5,399 nt of DNA from Bryobacteraceae bacterium (lineage in GTDB: Bacteria > Acidobacteriota > Terriglobia > Bryobacterales > Bryobacteraceae): NCBI GenBank assembly GCA_030036985.1, contig JASHSD010000134.1:1-5399 (forward strand), given 5' to 3'. Below are positions 1-5,349 of the stretch, in pieces (the stretch's first letter is position 1; the number at the start of each line of letters is the position of its first letter). Both the position numbers and the translations under genes were made by a program. Under the pieces are notes generated by a model. It saw nothing but the letters and a program-made list of their open reading frames with translations. It was not told where the DNA came from and ran no database searches.

Positions 1-799
1 GCAGCTTCTTGAACATTTCCACGCCCGTCACCACCGTCTTGCGCGTGTCCCGGAAGCCGACGATTTCCATTTCCTCGCCCACCTTGCAGATGCCCTGCTC
101 GATGCGCCCCGTCACCACCGTGCCGCGCCCCTGGATCGAGAAGATGTCTTCGATCGGCATCAGGAACGGCTTGTCCACCACGCGCTCCGGGATCGGAATG
201 TAGCTGTCGACCGCTTCCATCAGCTCGTCGACCGTCTTTTCCCACTGCGGCTCGCCGTTCAGCGCGCCCAGCGCCGATACGCGAACCACCGGCAGATCGT
301 TGCCCGGAAACTGATAGCTTGTCAGCAGCTCGCGCACTTCGAGTTCGACCAGATCGAGCAGCTCGGGATCGTCCACCATGTCGACCTTGTTCATGGCGAC
401 GACGATGTACGGCACGCCCACCTGGCGGGCCAGCAGAATGTGCTCGCGCGTCTGGGGCATGGGGCCGTCGGTCGCCGCGACGACCAGAATCGCGCCATCC
501 ATCTGGGCCGCGCCCGTGATCATGTTCTTGATGTAATCGGCGTGGCCGGGGCAATCGACGTGCGCGTAATGCCGCTTCGCCGTCTCGTACTCCACGTGCG
601 AGGCCGCGATGGTGATGCCGCGGGCCTTTTCTTCCGGCGCGTTATCGATCGAATCGAAGGAACGGAAAGACACCTTCGGATTGTGCTTGGCCAGCACCTT
701 CGTGATGGCCGCCGTCAGCGTGGTCTTGCCGTGATCGATGTGACCGATCGTCCCGATATTGACGTGCGGTTTGCTGCGATCAAATTTCTCTTTTGCCAT
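1..799 (-). CDS. tuf: Elongation factor Tu (N-terminal 266 codons, cut by window edge)
   Basis: EF-Tu is the GTPase that brings aminoacyl-tRNA to the ribosomal A site. The reading frame starts at the ATG at 797-799 ([16 protein letters not shown]) and is open to the window edge. G1/P-loop GHIDHGKT is at about residues 19-26, G2 ARGITI at about 60-65, G3 DCPGH at about 82-86 and G4 NKVD at about 137-140. The G domain is followed by the start of domain 2 ([15 protein letters not shown]). The last third (family length about 395-400) lies outside the window. Isoleucine replaces the usual valine in GHVDHGKT, a variant I recall from Actinobacteria and Acidobacteria. The gene follows tRNA-Tyr and tRNA-Thr on the same strand, as in the classical tRNA-tufB arrangement. 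The ten or so bases before the ATG lack a Shine-Dalgarno motif, and a hairpin repeat sits just upstream. Confidence 0.98.
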   Translation of the reverse strand, partial: MAKEKFDRSKPHVNIGTIGHIDHGKTTLTAAITKVLAKHNPKVSFRSFDSIDNAPEEKARGITIAASHVEYETAKRHYAHVDCPGHADYIKNMITGAAQMDGAILVVAATDGPMPQTREHILLARQVGVPYIVVAMNKVDMVDDPELLDLVELEVRELLTSYQFPGNDLPVVRVSALGALNGEPQWEKTVDELMEAVDSYIPIPERVVDKPFLMPIEDIFSIQGRGTVVTGRIEQGICKVGEEMEIVGFRDTRKTVVTGVEMFKKL

Positions 800-807
800 G
801 AATTTGC

Positions 808-860
808 GGCACAGGTCTGGGCCTGTTTTCCCCGTGGCACAGGCTTCAGCCTGTGTTTTC
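808..860 (-). repeat. Tandem hairpin repeat units in the tuf leader
   Basis: Two related units lie head to tail. Unit 1 (808-830) and unit 2 (836-860) both begin GGCACAGG on the plus strand and both end CCTG..TTTTC. Each folds on itself. Unit 2 contains the near-perfect palindrome CACAGGCT-TC-AGCCTGTG (838-855). Unit 1 pairs ACAGG (811-815) with CCTGT (821-825) around a short loop. In the transcript both hairpins fall in the untranslated leader of tuf, the nearer one ending about 11 bases before the start codon. They resemble interspersed REP-type palindromes. I have the impression that this 'cacaggct..agcctgtg' palindrome is common in Acidobacteria, but I cannot check it here. Confidence 0.6.
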
Positions 861-887
861 GTTCTCGCGCATGCCCCGAAAAGCCTC

Positions 888-948
888 GCGCGGTCAAATT
901 CCTGAGCGCAAAGCCCGCCACTCGGGTGGGCGTCTTGCGCGGTCAAAT
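888..948. repeat. 12-bp direct repeat flanking a hairpin in the tRNA-Thr/tuf spacer
   Basis: The 12-mer GCGCGGTCAAAT occurs at 888-899 and again at 937-948. Between the copies is an inverted repeat, GCCCGCC (913-919) with GGTGGGC (925-931), a 7-bp stem with one G-T pair and a 5-base loop. On the transcribed (minus) strand the repeat reads ATTTGACCGCGC, so each copy holds a TTGACC that resembles a -35 box, but neither has a convincing -10 at 16-18 bases. The hairpin has no following T-run, so it is not an obvious terminator. It may be a processing structure between tRNA-Thr and tuf. Confidence 0.45.
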
Positions 949-950
949 AA

Positions 951-1026
<76 letters not shown>

Positions 1027-1035
1027 TCAAAATTT

Positions 1036-1122
1036 TGGTGGACAGGGGAGGATTCGAACCTCCGTAGCTCTGAGAGCGACAGATTTACAGTCTGTTGCCA
1101 TTAACCGCTCGGCCACCTGTCC
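1036..1122 (-). tRNA. tRNA-Tyr (anticodon GTA)
   Basis: This is a complete 87-base class II tRNA with a long variable arm. The acceptor stem is GGACAGG (1116-1122) with CCTGTCC, the discriminator is A and the CCA end is encoded (1036-1038). The anticodon stem ACAGA/TCTGT encloses CTGTAAA, with anticodon GTA at plus 1086-1088. The T stem is GGAGG/CCTCC around TTCGAAT. It is the first gene of the tRNA-Tyr, tRNA-Thr, tuf unit. The accessory patch begins upstream of its 5' end, which is not the side that integrases normally use. Confidence 0.97.
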
Positions 1123-1142
1123 CCATCAGAGTCGGTCGATTC

Positions 1143-1148
1143 ATCATA
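1143..1148 (-). promoter_or_regulatory. Candidate -10 box for the tRNA-Tyr/tRNA-Thr/tuf unit
   Basis: On the minus strand the hexamer TATGAT lies about 20 bases before the 5' end of tRNA-Tyr, which would start transcription about 13 bases before the mature tRNA. No good -35 is found at 16-18 bases. A TTGACG exists on the same strand about 45 bases upstream, which is too far. The call rests on one hexamer and its position, so it is tentative. Confidence 0.3.
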
Positions 1149-1175
1149 TCATTGCACAACGGCGTTGCCGGGTCT

Positions 1176-1195
1176 GACGGTTAGATCTTCACGTC
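1176..1195. promoter_or_regulatory. Interrupted palindrome upstream of the tRNA/tuf promoter
   Basis: The 20 bases read GACG-gtt-AGATCT-tca-CGTC: two outer half-arms and a self-complementary centre, evenly spaced by three bases. A second, shorter dyad (CAACG-g-CGTTG, 1157-1167) lies between it and the candidate -10 box. The symmetry would suit a dimeric regulator, but no known operator is recognised and chance is possible. Confidence 0.2.
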
Positions 1196-1300
1196 AATGC
1201 ATTTCATCGTGGACTCTTCCGATCTTTGCGACCAGGCTTCATGGCAAAATAGTGTCGCAGTTTCGATAAAATATTAGCGAATTTTTCCGATTAGAAGAAT

Positions 1301-1603
1301 GTGGACTTGAGTTGCCTCATAATTCCTATAGATGATATCCAGCCGGGAGACTGCTTCAACGCGGTTTGCAGATACAAAGGGGTTTATGAATTCCTCCTGC
1401 AATATACGGTTAAACGAGTTATTCGAGCTGAGGGGCGTTGGGTTCCGGCAACGAGTCCCGATGGCCCAGTGATGGATTTCTTTGAGGACGGAGTTCTCAA
1501 AGTTCTTTGGGTGTACTCCAAGTACTGCCTTTTTGCACCGGATCACCTGCTGGCCATTTATCGTAAGAATCCTCAATGTTCGGGCTGCCAGTGGTGTGGA
1601 TAG
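1301..1603 (+). CDS. Orphan hypothetical protein, 100 aa
   Basis: I do not recognise this protein. It would start at GTG 1301 with a weak purine stretch (AGAAG) just before it, and end at TAG 1601-1603. It is rich in aromatic and hydrophobic residues (four Trp), with a stretch WVPATSPDGPVMDFFEDG at about 47-64 and a Cys cluster CSGCQWC at the extreme C-terminus (residues 93-99). The alternation of hydrophobic and charged residues from about 30 to 90 looks like a small folded protein. Codon use is much more AT-rich at third positions than in tuf or pgsA, which suggests horizontal origin. It converges with the HEPN-like gene. A competing minus-strand ORF covers the same bases in the same codon register, so the coding strand is not certain. 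Confidence 0.45.
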   Translation: MDLSCLIIPIDDIQPGDCFNAVCRYKGVYEFLLQYTVKRVIRAEGRWVPATSPDGPVMDFFEDGVLKVLWVYSKYCLFAPDHLLAIYRKNPQCSGCQWCG

Positions 1604-1617
1604 CCAAACCGTTTTTT
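1583..1617 (+). terminator. Weak possible terminator at the end of the orphan ORF
   Basis: GGCT (1583-1586) can pair with AGCC (1602-1605), and inner CCA with TGG, with a run of six T at 1612-1617 a few bases later. The stem is short and interrupted and overlaps the stop codon, so it is only a weak candidate. Confidence 0.2.
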
Positions 1618-1784
1618 CATGGGCAAGGCCGATGTAAGGAAGGATGCTCGTCGGTGGGGCGCAGCAGGCGACGCTGGGGGCCACGCGCTGCCGGGGCCGG
1701 AATAGGGCGCCTCGCAAGGCACACTCGACATCACGCGAGAATGCTCCTGTTCCCATGCGATACTCCCCCACTCGAACTTTCGGT

Positions 1785-2432
1785 TCACCGTGCCCTCTCG
1801 ACGATGGCCGAAAACGCAGCGTATGCGGTGACTCTTGCAAGCTTGTCCCGGAAGTCAAGATCCAACTGAGAAACGGAGCAGTCCACTCGCACCGTTCTGT
1901 CTTCGTCTTTGTAGTAATGGAAGCTGATTCCAGTGAAATCGTCTGTGTAGCACCAGTTTGCATGCGCCACGGCGTTACGGAGGCCGCGCACGGAAAAATC
2001 GTTCAAATAGCCGCAACACTTCTTGAGAACAGACCCGCGACTCGGCAGCCTCCGAAGCTTTGAGAAGCACGCGTCGCCCAGATACACGAATACAATGTAG
2101 AGCTGCGCGACGACCTGCGCCCGCGTTAACGGCGCCGATGCGCCTTTTCTTGTTTGCAGTGAAGCCCCGAAATCCATGAACTGCTCGAACGCGCCGAGTT
2201 CGTCAGTGCGACGGTTAAGACCGACGAGATCGTCGCTTACAATCCCACGTAAGGCCTCCAGCGACAAGCGTCCTACGTCAGAGGCGATTGCGGAGGCCAG
2301 ACTGTCGCTGAACGGAGCCTCAATCTGCAGACCGTCGCGCAGCTTTGAAGTATACTGGCGCATGATTTGGTCGTGTTTGTCCCACCTGTTTTGGGCGTCA
2401 ACCACGACTTGAGGCCGGTCGCAGGAGCGCAA
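1785..2432 (-). CDS. HEPN-like domain protein, putative RNase
   Basis: The protein is 215 aa if it begins at TTG 2430-2432, or 192 aa if at ATG 2361-2363. It is mostly helical by composition. Near residues 150-160 it has LRNAVAHANW, which contains R152-N-A-V-A-H157. This fits the RX4-6H signature of HEPN RNases, with the polar residue after Arg that is typical of the family. The segment that follows (ISFHYYKDEDRTVRV, then a hydrophobic helix) resembles what often follows this motif in HEPN proteins of toxin and abortive-infection systems. HEPN domains usually act as dimers that cut RNA. The TTG directly follows the hicB stop TAA in the same frame, so the gene probably belongs to the hic transcript. 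No clear Shine-Dalgarno fits any start. The family call rests on the motif and general look, and the exact HEPN subfamily and target are unknown. Confidence 0.7.
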   Translation of the reverse strand: MRSCDRPQVVVDAQNRWDKHDQIMRQYTSKLRDGLQIEAPFSDSLASAIASDVGRLSLEALRGIVSDDLVGLNRRTDELGAFEQFMDFGASLQTRKGASAPLTRAQVVAQLYIVFVYLGDACFSKLRRLPSRGSVLKKCCGYLNDFSVRGLRNAVAHANWCYTDDFTGISFHYYKDEDRTVRVDCSVSQLDLDFRDKLARVTAYAAFSAIVERAR

Positions 2433-2634
2433 TTACGCGACGTCGAGCATATTTACCACGTGGGACGGCTCGGGGATCGGATCGCCATCCTCGCGCATGG
2501 CACGGAGGTGCTGTTCGACAGCCTCGCGTATCAGTTCCTCGGTTTCTTCCAACGTGAATCCCAGCGCCACGCAACCGGGAAGGTCGGGAATGAATGCCCC
2601 CCACCCATTGGATGATTTCTCAGGCGTATTTCAC
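2433..2634 (-). pseudogene. hicB: HicB-family antitoxin, frameshifted near its start
   Basis: From 2621 down to the TAA at 2433-2435 one frame encodes 62 residues that are plainly HicB: GWGAFIPDLPGC, then LEETEELIREAVEQHLRAM and REDGDPIPEPS. This is the partial RNase H-like fold of the antitoxin that binds HicA. The natural start is GTG 2632-2634, which overlaps the hicA stop (GTGA) and reads V-K-Y-A before meeting TGA. The usual family beginning is MKYAVVIEKS. Here the VKYA part and the EKSS part are in different frames with only one base between them, as if about 8 bases (three residues less one base) were lost at about 2620-2625. The rest is intact and lacks a C-terminal DNA-binding domain, as in short HicB proteins. 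As written no full product is made. Sequencing error is possible. Confidence 0.85.
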
Positions 2635-2820
2635 AGCCTCAGCCTCGCTTGTTTCAGGATAGACGAAAGAGTGCCCGGCGGCAGTTCAATCGAAGGGCGC
2701 CCCCGGCACCGTTACCTTACCCGGCTTCGTGGGACGCACAAATTGGCGGTGGCCGCCTTCCGTGTTCCTGAGTACCCACCCGTCCTGGGCAAGAACCTTG
2801 AGAATGTCCCGCACTTTCAT
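2631..2820 (-). pseudogene. hicA: HicA-family mRNA interferase toxin, single-base frameshift
   Basis: The gene starts at ATG 2818-2820 after a good Shine-Dalgarno (AGGGAGA, 2829-2835). It reads MKVRDILKVLAQDGWVLRN, then GGHRQFVRPTKPGKVTVPG. The catalytic-type histidine H24 sits in the usual GxHRQ context of the double-stranded-RNA-binding-like HicA fold. The frame then ends early at TGA 2686-2688 (44 residues). If one G is removed from the run of five (plus strand C 2700-2704), reading continues as RPSIELPPGTLSSILKQA and ends at 2631-2633, giving 62 residues, a normal HicA length with the family's conserved C-terminal helix. So this is a complete hicA with one extra base, through decay or a homopolymer error. 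Confidence 0.88.
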
Positions 2821-2828
2821 GTGAACGG

Positions 2829-2835
2829 TCTCCCT
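2829..2835 (-). promoter_or_regulatory. Ribosome binding site of hicA
   Basis: The minus strand reads AGGGAGA followed by 8 bases and then ATG (2818-2820). It is the clearest Shine-Dalgarno in the accessory patch and fixes the hicA start. Confidence 0.65.
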
Positions 2836-2850
2836 ACCCGGTTTGTCAGT

Positions 2851-2952
2851 TCAAATTTCACGGCGCGTCGGCGCTCGGTCCGCGACTGCATCAAAGCGGT
2901 CGGTCAACGGCAGTGCGCCTCCTCCCATCTTCTCGATAGCTTCGTCCGCCAT
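2851..2952 (-). CDS. Possible 33-residue small protein upstream of hicA
   Basis: ATG at 2950-2952 opens a frame of 33 codons ending at TGA 2851-2853, 30 bases before hicA and on the same strand. It begins MADEAIEKMGGGALPLTDRF and ends APTRREI. The codons look like those of GC-rich genes, and the first residues could form a short amphipathic helix. No family is recognised and there is no clear Shine-Dalgarno. It may be a small gene of the hic transcript, a fragment of an older gene, or chance. Confidence 0.25.
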   Translation of the reverse strand: MADEAIEKMGGGALPLTDRFDAVADRAPTRREI

Positions 2953-3116
2953 GCCGCGGATGGCGCAACGATCCGGGGCGCAAGGGCGCCCTGCTCATCC
3001 GACGGAAGAGCGACGGCTTTCTCCGGCGTTACTCCAACAGGGTGGACACGCCTCAATGCTATCAGGGATCAGCCACCGCGGATTGTCGGACAACGCCGTG
3101 CGATAAAAAAGAGAGC

Positions 3117-3485
3117 TTGAGATATCACGTCCAAAACGTGACGCGCGGCACCGTGATCGGCGACAACATCGATGCGGCGCTGACGAGTGCGCAGCGCAGA
3201 ACCGGCCTCCTCAAGCACCGCTGCCTCGACGAGGGCGCCGGGCTTTGGATCGTTCCCTGCGAAGCGGTGCACACGTTCTTCATGAAATTCGCCATCGATC
3301 TGATCTACATCGACCGAGAGCATCGCGTCCGCGCCACCGTCCGCGCGTTGCCGCCTTGGCGCTTCTCGATGTGTCTGCCCGCGCATTCCATACTGGAGCT
3401 TCCGCCGGGCACTATCGACCGGACCCGTACCCGGAAAGGCGATCAGCTAGCATTGAAACCGGCCGATAAGTTTGGCGCGACGTAG
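3117..3485 (+). CDS. DUF192 family protein
   Basis: The protein is 122 aa when started at TTG 3117, giving (M)RYHVQNVTRGTVIGDNI. This matches how I recall such proteins beginning, whereas a GTG at 3042 would add 25 residues unlike the family. DUF192 hallmarks follow in order: RRTGLLKH at about 27-34, GLWIVPCEAVHTFFMKF at about 42-58, AIDLIYID at about 59-66, HSILELPPGT and a final KGDQL. The family forms a small beta-barrel with no established enzyme activity. Many members are exported, but this one has no signal peptide and appears cytosolic. The start has only a weak GAGAG one base before it. The gene stands alone on the plus strand and converges with the DUF218 gene, 11 bases between the stops. 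Confidence 0.85.
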   Translation: MRYHVQNVTRGTVIGDNIDAALTSAQRRTGLLKHRCLDEGAGLWIVPCEAVHTFFMKFAIDLIYIDREHRVRATVRALPPWRFSMCLPAHSILELPPGTIDRTRTRKGDQLALKPADKFGAT

Positions 3486-3496
3486 TTATTTGATAT

Positions 3497-4099
3497 TTAA
3501 ATGCGCAGGTAATCCGCGACCGTCTTGACCGCCTCGAAGAACCAGAGCTTTCTGCCTTCGCGATCTTCCCACCATTGGCCTTCGTGCCACATCGGGTCCG
3601 GCGCGCCGATCGTGTGTTCCTCCAAACCGGGTCCCTCGCGGCGGAAGATGCGTCCGGCCCGGGCGGTATGCCAGATGCTTGTGACCAGCAGGTATTTGCG
3701 CACCCCGAGTTTTCGCATTTTCGCGATGTCCGCATCCGCTTCGTCCCTGGTGCTAACCGCGGGGTATCGAGAGGGAATGAATTCATCCCGAGGATAGCCG
3801 CGCTGTACGGCGAAATCGATGGCAAACTCGCTCTCGTGTTGGCCGAAAATTGCACCAGCACCGCTCACCAGCACCTTGGGCGCGTAGCCCTCGCGGGCCA
3901 ATTCCGCGCCTTTCAGGATTCGAGAGCCGGTGAAGTCTCCGCCGATCACGACGATCATATCCGCCTTTTGCGGAGGGCCGTCGTTGACGAGAATCGCCCC
4001 GAGCCACCAAAGCAATCGGCCTGAAAATGCAGCCAGGACCGCAATCGCGATAATCGCCGCGATTCCGGATAGAACAATCCGGCGCCTGCGCCTCAGCAG
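3497..4099 (-). CDS. DUF218 family membrane-anchored protein (SanA/ElyC/YdcF-like)
   Basis: The frame is open from the stop of the upstream gene at 4109-4111. ATG, GTG and TTG are absent until TTG 4013-4015, which would cut off the N-terminus. Starting at CTG 4097-4099 gives 200 aa beginning MLRRRRRIVLSG and a membrane helix (about 8-38), a typical positively charged signal anchor, with AGGA 7 bases before it (4107-4110). The DUF218 core follows: ADMIVVIGGD at about 47-56, KVLVSGAGA at about 75-83, VSTRDEADAD at about 115-124 and YLLVTSIWHTARAGRIF at about 136-152. Family members sit at the inner membrane with the domain outside the cytoplasm, and several affect envelope integrity or polyprenyl-linked sugar metabolism. 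The reaction is not established. It is last in the pgsA unit and probably translationally coupled to the gene before it. Confidence 0.85.
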   Translation of the reverse strand: MLRRRRRIVLSGIAAIIAIAVLAAFSGRLLWWLGAILVNDGPPQKADMIVVIGGDFTGSRILKGAELAREGYAPKVLVSGAGAIFGQHESEFAIDFAVQRGYPRDEFIPSRYPAVSTRDEADADIAKMRKLGVRKYLLVTSIWHTARAGRIFRREGPGLEEHTIGAPDPMWHEGQWWEDREGRKLWFFEAVKTVADYLRI

Positions 4100-4106
4100 A
4101 GAAAAT

Positions 4107-4110
4107 TCCT
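4107..4110 (-). promoter_or_regulatory. Ribosome binding site supporting a CTG start for the DUF218 gene
   Basis: The minus strand reads TAGGA, with its TAG being the stop of the upstream gene, then 7 bases to CTG 4097-4099. Spacing is ideal for that CTG and far too long for the TTG at 4015. Confidence 0.45.
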
Positions 4111-4672
4111 ACCGGTCATCGCCGGAATTGCGGGGGTCAATATGGCCAACGGTCTTCAGAAGGAAATAGAGGCGTTCGACTTCTTCTTCGTCTTCCGGAC
4201 GAAGTACGCGATAGCGCGGGGCATTGAGTTGTTTCGCATCGCCGGAGCCGAGCAGTTCGCCCCAGTACTGCCGGTACGGAGTGCCGTCGATCAGCGCGTT
4301 GGTGGCCATCTGGCGCAGAGTGCGCAACAGATGCTTGCAGCAATCCACTTCGCCCGGATAAACCAGCATTACCGTGTCGTCGTCATAAAGCGCCAGTTTC
4401 ACCACGAGCGGAGAAATCCAGCCGGTGCGATCCACGCGGCGAACGTCCTGCCAAGGAATGATCCTTTTACCAACCTCAAGATGAGCGTCGTAAACTTTGA
4501 TTGCCGGACGAAACGCGAGTGTGAGCAACAGCACGGCGAAGAGCAGAAAAATCCCGGCCGGGTAGAACGCCAGGCTCCACGAAAAAAAACCCACCCAGAG
4601 GGCGAATCCGGCAAGCGCCAGCGCCACAATTCCGAACGAGATGTAGTGCCGGGCAGGGACGTAGCGGCTCAT
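4109..4672 (-). CDS. Two-TM membrane protein with possible PH-like domain
   Basis: The product is 187 aa from ATG 4670-4672. After a short basic N-terminus there are two hydrophobic helices (about 11-31 and 35-54). A soluble region then begins RPAIKVYDAHLEVGKRIIPW. The pattern of a strand, a short turn, 'VGKRIIPWQDVRRVD' and further strands (VKLALYDDDTVMLVYP, about 91-106) resembles bacterial PH-type domains fused to membrane helices. The C-terminal part (about 110-187) is charged and probably helical, with an acidic run PEDEEEVERLYFLLK. Two adjacent cysteines are at 111-112. I do not recognise a named family. It lies 92 bases after pgsA and its stop overlaps the ribosome binding site of the DUF218 gene, so an envelope role is plausible by context only. 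Confidence 0.8.
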   Translation of the reverse strand: MSRYVPARHYISFGIVALALAGFALWVGFFSWSLAFYPAGIFLLFAVLLLTLAFRPAIKVYDAHLEVGKRIIPWQDVRRVDRTGWISPLVVKLALYDDDTVMLVYPGEVDCCKHLLRTLRQMATNALIDGTPYRQYWGELLGSGDAKQLNAPRYRVLRPEDEEEVERLYFLLKTVGHIDPRNSGDDR

Positions 4673-4715
4673 GCGGCGTATCCGTCTTTAGCGTACTCCC
4701 AGGAGGCTCTCAGGT

Positions 4716-4738
4716 CAACGCTCCCGAGAGCGAAGTTG
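4716..4738 (-). other. Small inverted repeat in the pgsA / next-gene gap
   Basis: CAACGCTC and GAGC..GTTG flank a 4-base loop, giving about 8 base pairs with a 3-base bulge. There is no T-run after it on either strand, so it is not a clear terminator. It may be a messenger-processing or stability structure between pgsA and the following gene. Confidence 0.25.
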
Positions 4739-4764
4739 GCCCGGCAATCGCCTCATTTTTGCGC

Positions 4765-5331
4765 TCATGCCGAGCGCGCCCGGCGGCGCAGGTAAAAGAC
4801 GCCGCGGAGGCCGTAATCGACGCCGCTGATCACGGCAAGAATCGCCACTCCGCCGAGTAGTACTGTGGAAATCTTCAGGAACCAGACGCTGTTGTAGGCG
4901 CGGGCGCCCATCACCGCGACGGCGGCCATGATCTGAAAGAAAGTACTGGCTTTCCCCCACAGGCTGGGCTGCAGATCGCGGAAACTCGTGAGGCTCAGGG
5001 CCACGCCCGAAAGCGTGAGAATCCACAGGTCGCGCGCAAATATCAACACCACAATCCACAGGGGCACGGCTCCGCCGAGCGCCAAGCCGATGTAAATGCA
5101 GCTCAAGAGAATTTTGTCGGCGATCGGATCGAAGTAGCGGCCGATGGTCGATACACCCCCAAAACGCCTCGCGAGTCCGCCGTCGAGAATATCGGTGAAC
5201 GCCGCACCGCCGAACATCCAGCCGCCTGCCAGGTATTGGCCGCGCGAAAGTTCGATCAGGATGAACGGAGTCATGATGATCCGCACTAACGTGAACAGAT
5301 TCGGGATCGTCAGCCACATGCCGAAACCCAT
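4765..5331 (-). CDS. pgsA: CDP-diacylglycerol--glycerol-3-phosphate 3-phosphatidyltransferase
   Basis: The enzyme joins CDP-diacylglycerol and glycerol 3-phosphate to make phosphatidylglycerophosphate, the step before phosphatidylglycerol and cardiolipin, in the cytoplasmic membrane. The 188-aa protein has the full CDP-alcohol phosphatidyltransferase signature: D47-I-L-D50-G51-G-L-A54-R55, eight residues, then G64-R-Y-F-D68-P-I-A-D72. These aspartates bind the metals and drive the reaction. The N-terminal IPNLFTLVRIIMTPF also fits PgsA, and five or six membrane helices follow, ending in a basic tail RRRARS. Start ATG 5329-5331 is used. The second Met (residue 5, MWLTIPNLF) is equally possible, and neither has a clear Shine-Dalgarno. 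A related CDP-alcohol transferase such as a cardiolipin synthase cannot be fully excluded. Confidence 0.92.
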   Translation of the reverse strand: MGFGMWLTIPNLFTLVRIIMTPFILIELSRGQYLAGGWMFGGAAFTDILDGGLARRFGGVSTIGRYFDPIADKILLSCIYIGLALGGAVPLWIVVLIFARDLWILTLSGVALSLTSFRDLQPSLWGKASTFFQIMAAVAVMGARAYNSVWFLKISTVLLGGVAILAVISGVDYGLRGVFYLRRRARSA

Positions 5332-5349
5332 ATGATACGCGGGAGTTCG

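Noticed and set aside
1238..1249. TTCATGGCAAAA, identical to the tuf start context (minus 791-802)
   Set aside because: A 12-base repeat somewhere within 5 kb is expected by chance, and this copy hits a stop after three codons.
2620..2626. Programmed +1 frameshift at GCC TGA G in hicB, like prfB
   Set aside because: A +1 shift would still leave out about three residues of the first strand, and no internal Shine-Dalgarno-like stimulator precedes it; a deletion explains it better.
2976..2991. Strong hairpin GGGCGC-aagg-GCGCCC
   Set aside because: There is no T-run on either side and no gene end nearby; in GC-rich DNA such stems are common.
3042..3116. N-terminal extension of the DUF192 ORF from GTG 3042
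   Set aside because: The extra 25 residues are unlike the family, and a TTG at 3117 gives the expected beginning.
2497..3120. Long plus-strand ORF across the hic region
   Set aside because: It overlaps hicA and hicB, which have clear family sequence on the other strand, and its own translation has no protein-like pattern.
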